NCBI GenBank assembly: GCA_964573295.1
Contig: CAZNJE010000016.1
Location: 14,926-78,925, forward strand
Length of the DNA stretch: 64,000 nt
Reading direction: 5' to 3'
DNA from: CAYQJL01 sp964573295
Lineage (GTDB): Bacteria > Eisenbacteria > RBG-16-71-46 > CAIMUX01 > WJJG01
Positions within the stretch are counted from its first letter, which is position 1. Each line of letters opens with the position of its first letter. Position numbers and translations under genes: made by a program. Below are positions 44,203 to 53,306 of the stretch, in pieces. Below the pieces are notes generated by a model, which ran no database searches, was not told where the DNA came from, and worked only from the letters and a program-made list of their open reading frames with translations.

Positions 44203-44276
44203 GGTGGCGTTGGGGGGCGCGTGCGCCCCCCGGGGCGGAACGAAGCTGTCAGGTACCGAGGGAGGAAGGACAGACG

Positions 44277-45224
44277 ATGGAGAAGGTGGTCATCTTGGGA
44301 TCGGGACCCGCTGGATTGACTGCGGCGATCTACGCCGCGCGCGCGAAGCTGAACCCCCTGCTGGTGGATGGATTGCAACCCGGCGGGCAGCTCATGATTA
44401 CGACCGAAGTGGAAAACTTTCCGGGGTTTCCCGAAGGCGTGACCGGTCCGGACTTGATGGATCTCCTGCGGAAGCAGGCCGAGCGTTTCGACACGCGTTT
44501 TGTCAACGGGCAGGTGATCGACGTCGATTTCTCGGGCGAGACGCGCAAGATCACAATCGAGGGTGGGGAGGTCATCGAAACCCAGACGGTGATCATCGCC
44601 ACCGGTGCCTCCGCCAAGTGGCTGGGGCTCGAGTCGGAGCAGAAGCTGCAGGGCGCCGGCGTCAGCGCCTGCGCGACCTGTGACGGCTTCTTCTTCACCG
44701 GCAAGGAGATCGCGGTCGTCGGTGGTGGGGACACCGCGATGGAAGAGGCCACCTACTTGACCCATCATGCCTCGAAAGTGACGGTCATCCACCGACGGGA
44801 CGAGTTACGGGCCTCGAAGTACATGCAGGAGTCCGCCATCAAGAACGAGAAGATCGAGTTCGCCTGGAACTCGGTGGTCGATGAGGTCCTCGACGTCGAG
44901 CAGGGGCGTGTCACCGGCGTCGTCCTGCGGGACGTCAACACGGATGAGCAAAGCACGCTGCCGGTTGAGGGACTCTTCATCGCCATCGGGCATTCGCCCA
45001 ACACGGCGCCGTTCGTGGGCAAACTCGACATGAACGCGGAGGGGTACCTCATCACCAGTCCGCGCACCACGCATACCAGTGCGCCGGGTGTGTTTGCGGC
45101 CGGCGATGTCGCCGACGCTCGCTACCGGCAGGGGGTGAGCGCCGCCGGGACCGGGTGTATGGCGGCCATTGATGTCGAGCGCTTCCTGAACGGCGAGCCG
45201 CCGGATCTGAACCGGGACGTTTGA
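44277..45224 (+). CDS. trxB: Thioredoxin reductase
   Basis: 315 residues, normal length. FAD-binding VVILGSGPAGLTAAIYAARA at the N-terminus, redox-active CATC (SACATCDGFFFTGKE), NADPH-binding VVGGGDTAMEEATYL, and the C-terminal FAD motif FAAGDVADARYRQGVSAAGTGCMAA. Reduces thioredoxin with NADPH in the cytoplasm. The ATG at 44277 is fixed by GGGAGGAAGG about 7 bases upstream and by the FAD motif starting at residue 3. def follows 31 bases later. Confidence 0.96.
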   Translation: MEKVVILGSGPAGLTAAIYAARAKLNPLLVDGLQPGGQLMITTEVENFPGFPEGVTGPDLMDLLRKQAERFDTRFVNGQVIDVDFSGETRKITIEGGEVIETQTVIIATGASAKWLGLESEQKLQGAGVSACATCDGFFFTGKEIAVVGGGDTAMEEATYLTHHASKVTVIHRRDELRASKYMQESAIKNEKIEFAWNSVVDEVLDVEQGRVTGVVLRDVNTDEQSTLPVEGLFIAIGHSPNTAPFVGKLDMNAEGYLITSPRTTHTSAPGVFAAGDVADARYRQGVSAAGTGCMAAIDVERFLNGEPPDLNRDV

Positions 45225-45255
45225 TCCCGAACGCCCTCGAGGAGGGAAAGTCGCC

Positions 45256-45798
45256 ATGGGACAGCCCATTGGAAGAAATATCGACGCTGAGAAGTTGCGT
45301 GAGATCATCGTCTACGGACATCCCACGTTGCGGGGAGTTGCTGAGCCGGTGGCCGAGGTGGATGGGCGTGTCGCCGCGTTCGTCGATCAGCTGTTCACGA
45401 CGATGTACAATGCCCCGGGCATCGGACTGGCGGCGCCTCAAGTGAACGAGCTGATGCGCGTCTTCGTGGTCGACCCCTCCAGCGCCGACCGCGGGGGTGA
45501 GAAGCTGGCCATGATCAACCCTGAGATCTTGGAGATCGAGGGTATGACGACGTTCGAGGAAGGCTGCCTGAGCATTCCGGAGGTTTTCGCCGACGTCAAG
45601 CGGCCCGAACGCATCCGGGTGCGCTATGTCGACGTGGAGGGCAAGGTTCGCGAGCGGGAGTTCGAGGACATCATGGCGAGGGTGATCCAGCACGAGAACG
45701 ATCACCTCGACGGTACGCTGTTCGTGGATCACCTGAGCCCGATGCGCCGATCGCTCTTGCGCAAGCGGCTGCGCGAGATCCAGGCCAGAGCTGAGTAA
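45256..45798 (+). CDS. def: Peptide deformylase
   Basis: 180-residue metalloenzyme removing the formyl group from new proteins. All three motifs are intact: GIGLAAPQ, EEGCLSIPE (EGCLS with metal Cys) and QHENDHLDG (HExxH). GAGGAGG lies about 12 bases before the ATG. Probably co-transcribed with trxB. Confidence 0.96.
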   Translation: MGQPIGRNIDAEKLREIIVYGHPTLRGVAEPVAEVDGRVAAFVDQLFTTMYNAPGIGLAAPQVNELMRVFVVDPSSADRGGEKLAMINPEILEIEGMTTFEEGCLSIPEVFADVKRPERIRVRYVDVEGKVREREFEDIMARVIQHENDHLDGTLFVDHLSPMRRSLLRKRLREIQARAE

Positions 45799-45839
45799 GG
45801 CATCGCGCCCATTGGACCGTGACACATGAGGAGGTGGGG

Positions 45840-46751
45840 ATGGAGAAGGATACTCTACCCAAGACCGCGGGCGGTTCGCCCCATGGAGCAGGTGCGAGCG
45901 ATCGCCCCCCGGTAATGGAGTCTGCGGGTGATGGAGTTCCCGCAACCGAGTCCCCGGGTGACGGGACTCGCGCAACCGGGGCCGTGGGGTCTGGAAGTGA
46001 CCAAGCGCGGACGGTCGAGTTGAGCGATCTTTGGGATCGGATGGACGCGCCCGCTCTGCGGGCGTTCCTGCGCGAGGCAGCCAAGCTATGGCTGGCCCAC
46101 GACGGGCTCTGGTTCCAGGCCGTCGAGCGCGAGCATGGGATGGAAGCCGCCATCGAATGCGACCGGCAGGCGTGGCACCGCTTCTCCCCAATCGAGGCAA
46201 AGCGGATCCTGAAGCAGCTTGGACGCGAGCGGGGGGACGGGCTCGACCTGCTCGAGCGGGCGCTGTTCCACCGTCTCTACAGCCATCTGAATGAGCAGGC
46301 CATCGAGCGGCCGGAGCCCGGGCGGCTCATCTTTCGCATGAAGAGCTGCAGGGTGCAGACAGCGCGTGAGCGTAAGAACCTGCCCGATTTCCCCTGTAAG
46401 AGCGTCGGGATCGTCGAGTACGAGCGTTTTGCCGAGGCGATCGATCCGCGCATACGAACGCGGTGTCTCAGCTGTCCGCCCGATCCGCGCACCGAGACCC
46501 ACGTCTGTGCCTGGGAGTTCACACTTCCGTCAGACGGCGAGGTCGTGAGTGCCGCGTCGGCGAGTGACGCCGGGGCTAAGCCGGGCACGAAGCCGGACAC
46601 GAAGCCGGACACGAAGCCGGACACAAAGCCGGACACAGAGCCAGGTGCGAAGAGGAGTTCGAAGCCGAGCACCAACACGGGTGCAGGGTCGGACGCAGCG
46701 CCTCATGACAGCCCAGCCCCAGGGTCCCGCACTGGAGAGGCGGAAGCATGA
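45840..46751 (+). CDS. DUF6125-like cysteine-containing protein of the dehydratase-activase cluster
   Basis: 303 residues. A variable N-terminus (GDG-x-PAT repeats), a conserved core at about 60-235 (FLREAAKLWLAHDGLWFQAVEREHG, AIECDRQAWHRFSPIEAKRI, FRMKSCRVQTARERKNLPDFPCKSVG, RTRCLSCPPDP, CAWEF), and a C-terminal tail of KPDT units (12-base repeat). The core agrees with the family I know as DUF6125; its five cysteines suggest a metal or iron-sulfur site. ATG at 45840 with GAGGAGGTGGGG upstream. Stop overlaps the activase start by 4 bases, so a joint function is likely. Confidence 0.8.
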   Translation: MEKDTLPKTAGGSPHGAGASDRPPVMESAGDGVPATESPGDGTRATGAVGSGSDQARTVELSDLWDRMDAPALRAFLREAAKLWLAHDGLWFQAVEREHGMEAAIECDRQAWHRFSPIEAKRILKQLGRERGDGLDLLERALFHRLYSHLNEQAIERPEPGRLIFRMKSCRVQTARERKNLPDFPCKSVGIVEYERFAEAIDPRIRTRCLSCPPDPRTETHVCAWEFTLPSDGEVVSAASASDAGAKPGTKPDTKPDTKPDTKPDTEPGAKRSSKPSTNTGAGSDAAPHDSPAPGSRTGEAEA

Positions 46752-49700
46752 TCGCGCCTCGGTCCAGCCCCATGAGGACCTGGATCGCGTGCGACGTGGG
46801 TTCGACAGCTGTCAAGGCGGTCGTCGTCGACGCGGATTCCGGGCGGCTACGCGATCAATGGTATCTACGGCACGGGACGCGGCAGGCCGATGGCACCGCG
46901 CGTTTGCTGCGCCGGCTGGAGCAGCAACATCCGGGCTGGCTCGAGGGCGGTGCGGTGTGCTTCACCGGAAGTGGGGGACGTTCGCTGGCCCAGCGCCTGG
47001 GATGCCCGTTCGTGCAAGAAGTCAATGCGGTCGCCCTCGCCACCGAGCGCCGCTACCCGAAGGCCGGCAGCATCGTGGATCTGGGCGGCCAGGACGCGAA
47101 GATCATCGTCTGGCAGAACACCGGCGAGGGCGAGGGACCCTCTGCTCGCCGCAAGTTCTTCAGCATGAACGACAAGTGCGCTGGGGGCACCGGGGCGGTG
47201 ATCGACCGCATCGTCGCGAAGCTGGGCCTGCCACCCGACACGGTGCGCTCGCTCCGGCTAGGCAGCATCCGCACCCACCCGGTTGCGGCGCGGTGCGGTG
47301 TCTTCGCGGAAACCGACATCAACGGGCTTCAGAAACAGGGGATTCCCCCCGACGAGCTTCTGGCTTCGCTTTTCGAGGCCATCGTGCATCAGAATCTGAG
47401 CGTGTTGACCCGCGGGGCCACGCTCCTGCCGCCGGTGCTGCTGCTGGGCGGCCCGCATGCGTTCCTGCCCGGATTGGTGGACGCATGGCGTGAGGCACTC
47501 ACCACACTGTGGCGCGAACGGCGGGTCGATCTGCCCGGGGATGCCGGCGAGGCCGAGGTCGTGATCGTTCCCGAACACGCCTGCTACTTCGCCGCACTGG
47601 GCGCGATCGATTACGCGCAGCAGACCCATGGGACCGCCGAGGGCAGGAGTGCGCCGAGCGGTTCCGACAGTGGCGCATATGCCGGTCCCCGCGGAGACGA
47701 GGTCCTGCGCGAGTTGGAGGCCCTCCTGGCCTCGCCGGCCGATCTGGCGGGCGACCCGGGGCTGCTCTCATGTGCCGCCGAGCGCGAAGCGGTCCATGAG
47801 CTAGCCCGGCAGGGTTCGCCCCGAGGATTCGGGCGCAGTCGCCGCGCATCCTTACCGGCCCGCCACGCGGGTGATGACCAGGGAGAGACGGTATGTGAGG
47901 TGGTCATGGGCCTCGATGCCGGCTCGACCTCGACGAAAGCTGTGCTACTCGATCTGCAGGGCACGCTCCTCGAGAAGGCCTATCGCCTCTCAGGGGGCGA
48001 TCCCCTGGCCGATGCGCGTGCCCTGCTTGCCGAGCTGGAAGGCAAGGCCGCCGAGGCCGGCGTCGCGCTGTGTGTGCGCGGCTTGGGCGTCACCGGGTAC
48101 GCGAAGGACATGCTCGGCGAGTTTCTGGGAGCCGACCTGGCGCTGGTCGAGACCGTGGCGCACGCCCGCAGCGCGCTCACCATCGAACCGCGAGCGGAGG
48201 TCATCGTCGACATCGGTGGCCAGGACATCAAGGTGCTGGTGCTGCGCGACGGACGGGTGCGCGACTTCAAGCTCAACAGCCAGTGCTCGGCCGGCAACGG
48301 GTTCTTCTTGCAGTCGACGGCCCGGCGGTTCGAGATCCCGCTCACCGAGTTTGCCGATCACGCCTTCCGGGCCACCCGGGCCCCGCGCTTCAACGTGGGA
48401 TGCGCCGTGTTCTTGGAAGCCGACATCGTCAACTTCCAGCAGATCGGCTGGCAGCCCGAGGAAATCCTCGCCGGGCTGGTTCGGGTCCTGCCGAAGAACG
48501 TCTGGCTCCACGTCGTCGGCGAGCCCAATCTGGAACGTCTGGGGCACCGCTTCATCCTTCAGGGGGGCACCCAGCGCAATGAGGCGGCCGTCAAGGCCCA
48601 GATCGATTTCATTCACGACCGTGTGCCCGGGGCCGAGGTGCGAGTGCACCCGCACGCGGGCGAATCGGGCGCCATCGGCGCGGCCCTTGAGCTGATTCGC
48701 CTGGGCGTGGGCGAGCGCAGCCGGTTCTTGGGGTTTGAGGCGGTGCGCTCGTTGGTCGTGCGGGCCCGGCAAGACGAGTCGACCCGCTGCCGGTTGTGTG
48801 CCAACCGCTGTCAGCGCACCTTCCTGGAAGCTCATAGTCCCCAGGGCGACGTGCGCACCTTCATCGTGGCCTCCTGTGAACTCGGCCGCGTTCAGGAAGG
48901 CGCTGGGGGAGGAACTGGGCGAGGCGCCGCGGAACGCGCCGCGGAACGCGCCGCGGAAGGCGCCGGGGAAGGCGCCGCGGAAGAGGCCGGAGGCGCACCG
49001 ACGAAGACGCCGCCCGACTTCTCCGGCCGCGCCGCCCGCCTGGCGTTCACCCTCCCATCCGGCATCGTGTCCGGTGTCGCCCAGGAACGCGACTGGGCCG
49101 ATCAGGCGCCGGGGCTTCCCTGGCTTCGCACCCGGGCTCACGCGCGGCGGTTGCGCCGGTCGGTGCGCATCGGGATTCCTCGGGCACTGAACCTCTTCCA
49201 GAGCGCCTCGTTCTTCATGGGCTACCTGCACGCGCTCGGCTTGGGGCCCAAGCAGCTCATCACCTCGGGTCAGACCACCGAGAAACTCTTTCGCGCCGGG
49301 GTACGCCGGGGTGCGGTCGACAGTTGCTATCCCACCAAGGTGGCCATGGCCCATGTGCACGATTTGCTCTTCCGCCGCGAACTCGACTGGCTGTTCTTCC
49401 CGATCCTGATCAACCTGCCCCAGGACCAGACACCGGCCGCCGGCGCCACGGTTTGTCCCAGCTCGCAAGCCGCGCCCGAGGTCATCAGGGCCGCCTTCAC
49501 CCGGGAAGGTGATCTGTTCGCGCAGCGCAACTGTCGCTTCTTGAGTCCGGTGTTCCACATGGCCGAGCCGGCCCTCTTCGAACGCCAGATGCTCACGTTC
49601 TGGCGGCCTTTGCTGGGCGTGACCGCCCGGGAGAACAGGGCGGCCATCGGACTGGCGCGCGCCGCGGTGACCGAGACGCTCGAGAAACGGCTGCGCCGGC

Positions 49701-50278
49701 CGGCTCTGGAAGAGATTCTGCGGCTGGAGCGCTCCGGCGACGTGGGCCTCGTGGCCATGGGCCGGCCCTACCACGATGACCCTGGCCTGAATCACCGCAT
49801 CTTCAAAGACTTGAACCAGCGTGGCTATCCGATCTTCTCGATCACCGCGCTGCCGCGGGACCGCCGGTGGCTCATGCGTCTGTTTGGTGAGGAGATCACG
49901 CGCGGGCGGATCGCCGGACCCTTCGACATCTCCGACGTGTGGCAGCACAGCTTCAGCGCGAACTCGAATGCCAAGGTGTGGGCGGCCAAGATCGTGGCGC
50001 GGTGCCCGCAACTGGCGGCGTTGGACGTCAGTAGCTTCCGCTGTGGTCACGACGCCCCCATCTACGCTACGGTAGAGGCGATTCTCGAGGCGGCCGGCAG
50101 GCCGTACTTCACCTTTCACGACATCGATGAGAACCGGCCGTCGGGGGCCATCCGCCTGCGGGTGGAGACGATCGACTACTCCCTGCGCGAATACCGACGG
50201 CGTTTCGTGCAAGCGGCGGCGCCCGCGACTGCCGGTGTCGGGGAAACGCCCGAGGCGGCCATTCTGGGGACACTGTAG
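46748..50278 (+). CDS. Twin-ASKHA 2-hydroxyacyl-CoA dehydratase activase fused to a DUF2229-type domain
   Basis: 1176 residues. Two BadF/BcrA-type ATPase domains: the first at about 10-295 (WIACDVGSTAVKAVVVD; NDKCAGGTGAVIDRI; ARCGVFAETDI), the second at about 380-660 (GLDAGSTSTKAVLLD; LNSQCSAGNGFFLQ; VGCAVFLEADI). Both keep the cysteines that hold the inter-subunit [4Fe-4S] cluster. Then a CRLCANRCQ cysteine cluster, an AAER repeat (12-base unit), and a DUF2229-like part (IGIPRALNLFQSASFFMGYLHALG, VDSCYPTKVAMAHVHDLL). Such proteins pass one electron, driven by ATP, to a radical dehydratase-type partner. Here the partner domain is a separate gene just downstream, whereas one-protein versions of about 1400 residues occur in clostridia. 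Confidence 0.88.
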   Translation: MIAPRSSPMRTWIACDVGSTAVKAVVVDADSGRLRDQWYLRHGTRQADGTARLLRRLEQQHPGWLEGGAVCFTGSGGRSLAQRLGCPFVQEVNAVALATERRYPKAGSIVDLGGQDAKIIVWQNTGEGEGPSARRKFFSMNDKCAGGTGAVIDRIVAKLGLPPDTVRSLRLGSIRTHPVAARCGVFAETDINGLQKQGIPPDELLASLFEAIVHQNLSVLTRGATLLPPVLLLGGPHAFLPGLVDAWREALTTLWRERRVDLPGDAGEAEVVIVPEHACYFAALGAIDYAQQTHGTAEGRSAPSGSDSGAYAGPRGDEVLRELEALLASPADLAGDPGLLSCAAEREAVHELARQGSPRGFGRSRRASLPARHAGDDQGETVCEVVMGLDAGSTSTKAVLLDLQGTLLEKAYRLSGGDPLADARALLAELEGKAAEAGVALCVRGLGVTGYAKDMLGEFLGADLALVETVAHARSALTIEPRAEVIVDIGGQDIKVLVLRDGRVRDFKLNSQCSAGNGFFLQSTARRFEIPLTEFADHAFRATRAPRFNVGCAVFLEADIVNFQQIGWQPEEILAGLVRVLPKNVWLHVVGEPNLERLGHRFILQGGTQRNEAAVKAQIDFIHDRVPGAEVRVHPHAGESGAIGAALELIRLGVGERSRFLGFEAVRSLVVRARQDESTRCRLCANRCQRTFLEAHSPQGDVRTFIVASCELGRVQEGAGGGTGRGAAERAAERAAEGAGEGAAEEAGGAPTKTPPDFSGRAARLAFTLPSGIVSGVAQERDWADQAPGLPWLRTRAHARRLRRSVRIGIPRALNLFQSASFFMGYLHALGLGPKQLITSGQTTEKLFRAGVRRGAVDSCYPTKVAMAHVHDLLFRRELDWLFFPILINLPQDQTPAAGATVCPSSQAAPEVIRAAFTREGDLFAQRNCRFLSPVFHMAEPALFERQMLTFWRPLLGVTARENRAAIGLARAAVTETLEKRLRRPALEEILRLERSGDVGLVAMGRPYHDDPGLNHRIFKDLNQRGYPIFSITALPRDRRWLMRLFGEEITRGRIAGPFDISDVWQHSFSANSNAKVWAAKIVARCPQLAALDVSSFRCGHDAPIYATVEAILEAAGRPYFTFHDIDENRPSGAIRLRVETIDYSLREYRRRFVQAAAPATAGVGETPEAAILGTL

Positions 50279-50313
50279 CCGAACCCAGGGCCGAGAGAAC
50301 CTGAGGAGGCGCT

Positions 50314-52104
50314 GTGAACATCTCGCCGTCGGAACAGTCGGAACAGTCGGAACAGATGCCACCGGATCGGTCAGGAGTGGAGTGTCCGGAGGCGCACGCG
50401 AATGCCTCTGCGGACGAGCGCGGAAAGTCGCCCGCAGCTTTGCATGGAGAGACGCGCGGGGCCTTGCCGGCCGGCGCATCCGGCGGACCCGATGCCGGAC
50501 CCGATGGCGGACCCGATGCCGGATCCGATGCCGGATCCGATGCCCGACCCGATGCCGGCCCCTATGGCGACCCCGAGCAGCACTACCGGATTGCGACTCC
50601 ACCGCCGCTGGGTCCCGATGCCCGCCAACGGGTGACCCTGCTGTTTCAGGGACTCACCCAGTCGCACGGTCGTCTGATCGAGGGCGCTTGGGAAGGGCAG
50701 GGATACCAGGTCAAAGCGCTGCCGCCGCCGGACAACGCCGCGCTGGCGCTCGGACGCGAGTACTGCAGCAAAGGCATGTGCAACCCGGTCTACTACACGG
50801 TGGGCAACCTGCTGGCGTACCTGGTACGTCTACGCCAGGCCGGCGTACCAAAGATCGAGCAACGCTTCGCCTACGTGACCGCCGGTGCGTGCGGGCCCTG
50901 CCGCTTCGGCACCTACGAAGCCGAGTTCCGGCGAGCCATCGAGCAGGCCGGCTTTGGGCAATTCCACGTGGTGCTCATTCAACAGTCCGACGGCGTGTCG
51001 CAATCGGATGGCCGCGAGGGGTTGCAGTTCGACCGCAACTTCATCATGGCCCTGGCCCGGGCGCTCGTGGTGGGGGATCTGCTCAACGAGCTGGGCCATG
51101 CCCTGCGGCCCTACGAGCGTGATCCCGGCTCGGTCGATCAGGTGCTGGCCCAGGGACGACGGTGGCTCTACTGGGCGCTGCGGGACCGCGAGAGCCCTGT
51201 GCCGGCCTTGCGCCGCGTGCGCCGGGCGCTCGATGACTTGCCGATCGACTACCTGCGGGTGAAGCCGCGCGTCAAGATCACCGGGGAGTTCTGGGCGCAG
51301 ACGACCGAAGGTGACGGCAACTACCACCTGGCGCGTTGGCTCACCGAAGAGGGCGCCGAGGTGATGGTCGAACCGGTGGGGACCTGGATCGAGTACCTTC
51401 TGTGGCGCCAGCTTCAGTGGACGCGCGACCGGCAAGGCCTCGAGACTGATGACCCACGAGCCAAGAGGCCGCTACGCGAGCTGTGGCTGCGCATGGGGCA
51501 GATCCTATTCGACTCGGTGCACAATACCTACCGCGCCGCACTGGGATTCCGCACCGAGGCGCTCGCTTCGATGGAGCTGCTGGCCCGCTACGCACAGGAC
51601 TACTACAACCCCCGCATCGATGGGGGCGAGGCGCACATGGAGGTGGCCAAGACAATCGCCGCGGTGCGCAAACGCCGCGCCCACATGGTCGTCTCGGTCA
51701 AGCCGTTTGGATGCATGCCCAGTACCCAGAGCGACGGGGTGCAGGTCAAGGTGCTTTCGGACTATCCCGAGGCGCTCTTCGTCACCGTCGAGACCTCCGG
51801 CGACAGCGAGGTGCACGTCAAGAGCCGGATCCAGATGGTACTCGCGGAGGCCCGCCAACGCGCGCAGGCCGAGTTTACCGAGGTCGCGCAGCGCTTGGGG
51901 CTGGAAGCATGGCTCGACAACCCGCCGCGTGAGATCGACATGCCCACCGCCACCACGCCGCTGCCGCATCGTGCCATCGGCACCGCCGCGAACTACCTGT
52001 GGTGGTTGCAGCGTCCCGCCGCGCTGCGGGCGCTGCCGGTGCCCAGCGAGGCTCTCACCGACCTGTTGCGACGCTACCGTCGCGGGGGTGACGGGGAAGC
52101 GTAG
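50314..52104 (+). CDS. 2-hydroxyacyl-CoA dehydratase-like (HGD-D/COG3581-type) protein
   Basis: 596 residues. The first about 85 are a variable, Asp/Gly/Pro-rich segment with PDAG units (12-base repeat). The rest is a dehydratase-type fold with conserved cysteines in GREYCSKGMCNPVYYTVGNLL, VTAGACGPCRFGTYEAEFRRA and SVKPFGCMPSTQSDGVQVK, the likely cluster ligands. It corresponds to the C-terminal part of large activase-related proteins. GTG at 50314 with GAGGAGG five bases upstream; it follows the activase by 35 bases. Substrate unknown; there is no CoA-transferase gene nearby, so a role other than amino-acid fermentation is possible. Confidence 0.85.
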   Translation: MNISPSEQSEQSEQMPPDRSGVECPEAHANASADERGKSPAALHGETRGALPAGASGGPDAGPDGGPDAGSDAGSDARPDAGPYGDPEQHYRIATPPPLGPDARQRVTLLFQGLTQSHGRLIEGAWEGQGYQVKALPPPDNAALALGREYCSKGMCNPVYYTVGNLLAYLVRLRQAGVPKIEQRFAYVTAGACGPCRFGTYEAEFRRAIEQAGFGQFHVVLIQQSDGVSQSDGREGLQFDRNFIMALARALVVGDLLNELGHALRPYERDPGSVDQVLAQGRRWLYWALRDRESPVPALRRVRRALDDLPIDYLRVKPRVKITGEFWAQTTEGDGNYHLARWLTEEGAEVMVEPVGTWIEYLLWRQLQWTRDRQGLETDDPRAKRPLRELWLRMGQILFDSVHNTYRAALGFRTEALASMELLARYAQDYYNPRIDGGEAHMEVAKTIAAVRKRRAHMVVSVKPFGCMPSTQSDGVQVKVLSDYPEALFVTVETSGDSEVHVKSRIQMVLAEARQRAQAEFTEVAQRLGLEAWLDNPPREIDMPTATTPLPHRAIGTAANYLWWLQRPAALRALPVPSEALTDLLRRYRRGGDGEA

Positions 52105-52200
52105 GGGCTTCAAATGCTGCCGCAGGGTTATGGGGAGGCGTCGGGCTTCAGGTGCTGCCGCGGGGTGATGGGGAAGCGTTGGAGCTTCAGGCCTGCTGGT
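52066..52200. repeat. Three degenerate 38/39-bp repeats at a convergent gene boundary
   Basis: Units of 39, 38 and 38 bases built around TGGGGAAGCG...GGGCTTCAGGTGCTGCC. The first overlaps the end of the dehydratase-like gene and the last runs into the end of the minus-strand NrnA gene. No terminator hairpin was found between the two genes. Confidence 0.75.
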
Positions 52201-53200
52201 GGGTGCCGGTTTCCCGGATCAGGTCGTGGACCATCGCCAGAACGTGCTGGGTCACCTCCTCGGCGGAGCCCGGCACATGGGCCCCGGCCGCGAACATGTG
52301 CCCGCCGCCGCCCAGACGCGTCGCGACCCGGTTGATGGGGTAACGGCCCTTCGACCGCATGCTCACTTTGTACTCCCCGTTGCCACGGTCCTTGAACGTG
52401 AGGGCGACCTCGACGCCTTCGATCTCGAGCAGCTGGGTGATGACATCGCGCAGCTCGTCGGGCTTGGCCTTCGTCTGCTGAATCAAGTCCAGGCCCAAAA
52501 TCGCCCAGGCCACCATACCGCCTTCACCCATCTGATAGGAGCGCAACACCGCGCCGGTCAGGGCCACTTGCGAGATGCTCTTCGAGGCGAACGCGCTCCG
52601 GTAGACCTCATCGGAGTCCGCGCCGCTCTCGACCAACTCGGCGGCGATGCGATGGGTCTCGGGACGGCGGCGCAGGTACTTGAAGAAGTTGGTGTCGTAG
52701 GCGATCGACAGGTAAATGCAGGTGGCCACCTCCGGGGTAACCGGCACATCCAGCGCCTTGATGACCTGCCAGCAAACCTCGCCGGTGGAAGAGGCGGACG
52801 GATCGCACAGGATCGCCTTGGGAGCATCGCCCTTTATGGGGTGGTGGTCGAGGAAGAGAACGTCGTCGTCCCCGGCCGCGAGGACCTCGCCCAGATCACC
52901 CAGCATCGAGTAGCTGTGCGTGTCGACGACCAGGATCAGTTCGTGCTCACGAAGAAGAGCCGGCTTGCGTTCGTCGGGCAGCATTGTCCAGTCGAGGGCC
53001 TCCCGCGCGCCGGAGAGGAATCGGTAGCGCTCGGGGATCTCGCCCACAGTGAGAACCGTGACGGCTCGGTCGGGCGAGCGCAGGAGATTGTAGAGGGCAA
53101 GCTGACAGCCCACGCCGTCGCCGTCAGGGGACCGGTGCGTCGTGATCAGAAGGCTGCGGGCCTTTCTGAGCCTTTCTGCGAACTCCGATTGTGTCAGCAC
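52187..53200 (-). CDS. nrnA: DHH/DHHA1 phosphoesterase (NrnA-like oligoribonuclease / pAp phosphatase)
   Basis: 337 residues. DHH motifs in order: HRSPDGDGVGCQLAL, VVDTHSYSM, LFLDHHPIKGD (DHH) and a long helical linker, then DHHA1 with GGGGHMFAAGA. Degrades nanoRNA from the 3' end and dephosphorylates 3'-phosphoadenosine 5'-phosphate. GTG start at 53200 begins directly before ITTHRSPDGDG. A good promoter lies about 80 bases upstream, so it is expressed independently of the subtilase gene. Confidence 0.93.
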   Translation of the reverse strand: MLTQSEFAERLRKARSLLITTHRSPDGDGVGCQLALYNLLRSPDRAVTVLTVGEIPERYRFLSGAREALDWTMLPDERKPALLREHELILVVDTHSYSMLGDLGEVLAAGDDDVLFLDHHPIKGDAPKAILCDPSASSTGEVCWQVIKALDVPVTPEVATCIYLSIAYDTNFFKYLRRRPETHRIAAELVESGADSDEVYRSAFASKSISQVALTGAVLRSYQMGEGGMVAWAILGLDLIQQTKAKPDELRDVITQLLEIEGVEVALTFKDRGNGEYKVSMRSKGRYPINRVATRLGGGGHMFAAGAHVPGSAEEVTQHVLAMVHDLIRETGTHQQA

Positions 53201-53277
53201 CGCGCACCATCTCCAACGTGGTCCCGGCCAACTTCCCGCCCGGCGGATGAGAAGCTCCCTCGTTCGAGGAACCTGAC

Positions 53278-53306
53278 ACCATAGCGCGCCTGCCCCAGCG
53301 GGTCAA
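53278..53306 (-). promoter_or_regulatory. Sigma-70 promoter for nrnA
   Basis: Minus strand: -35 TTGACC (53301-53306), 17-base spacer, -10 TATGGT (53278-53283). The -35 box overlaps the stop codon of the upstream subtilase gene. Expected start near 53271. Confidence 0.7.

Noticed and set aside
44103..44276. N-terminal KAQ-repeat extension of thioredoxin reductase
   Set aside because: A strong ribosome site and an ATG lie directly before the FAD-binding strand; the extension is low-complexity and unlike any TrxB.
47990..50602. Long minus-strand reading frame of about 870 codons opposite the activase gene
   Set aside because: It is the antisense shadow of a high-GC gene with strong domain matches on the plus strand; its product has no recognisable motif.
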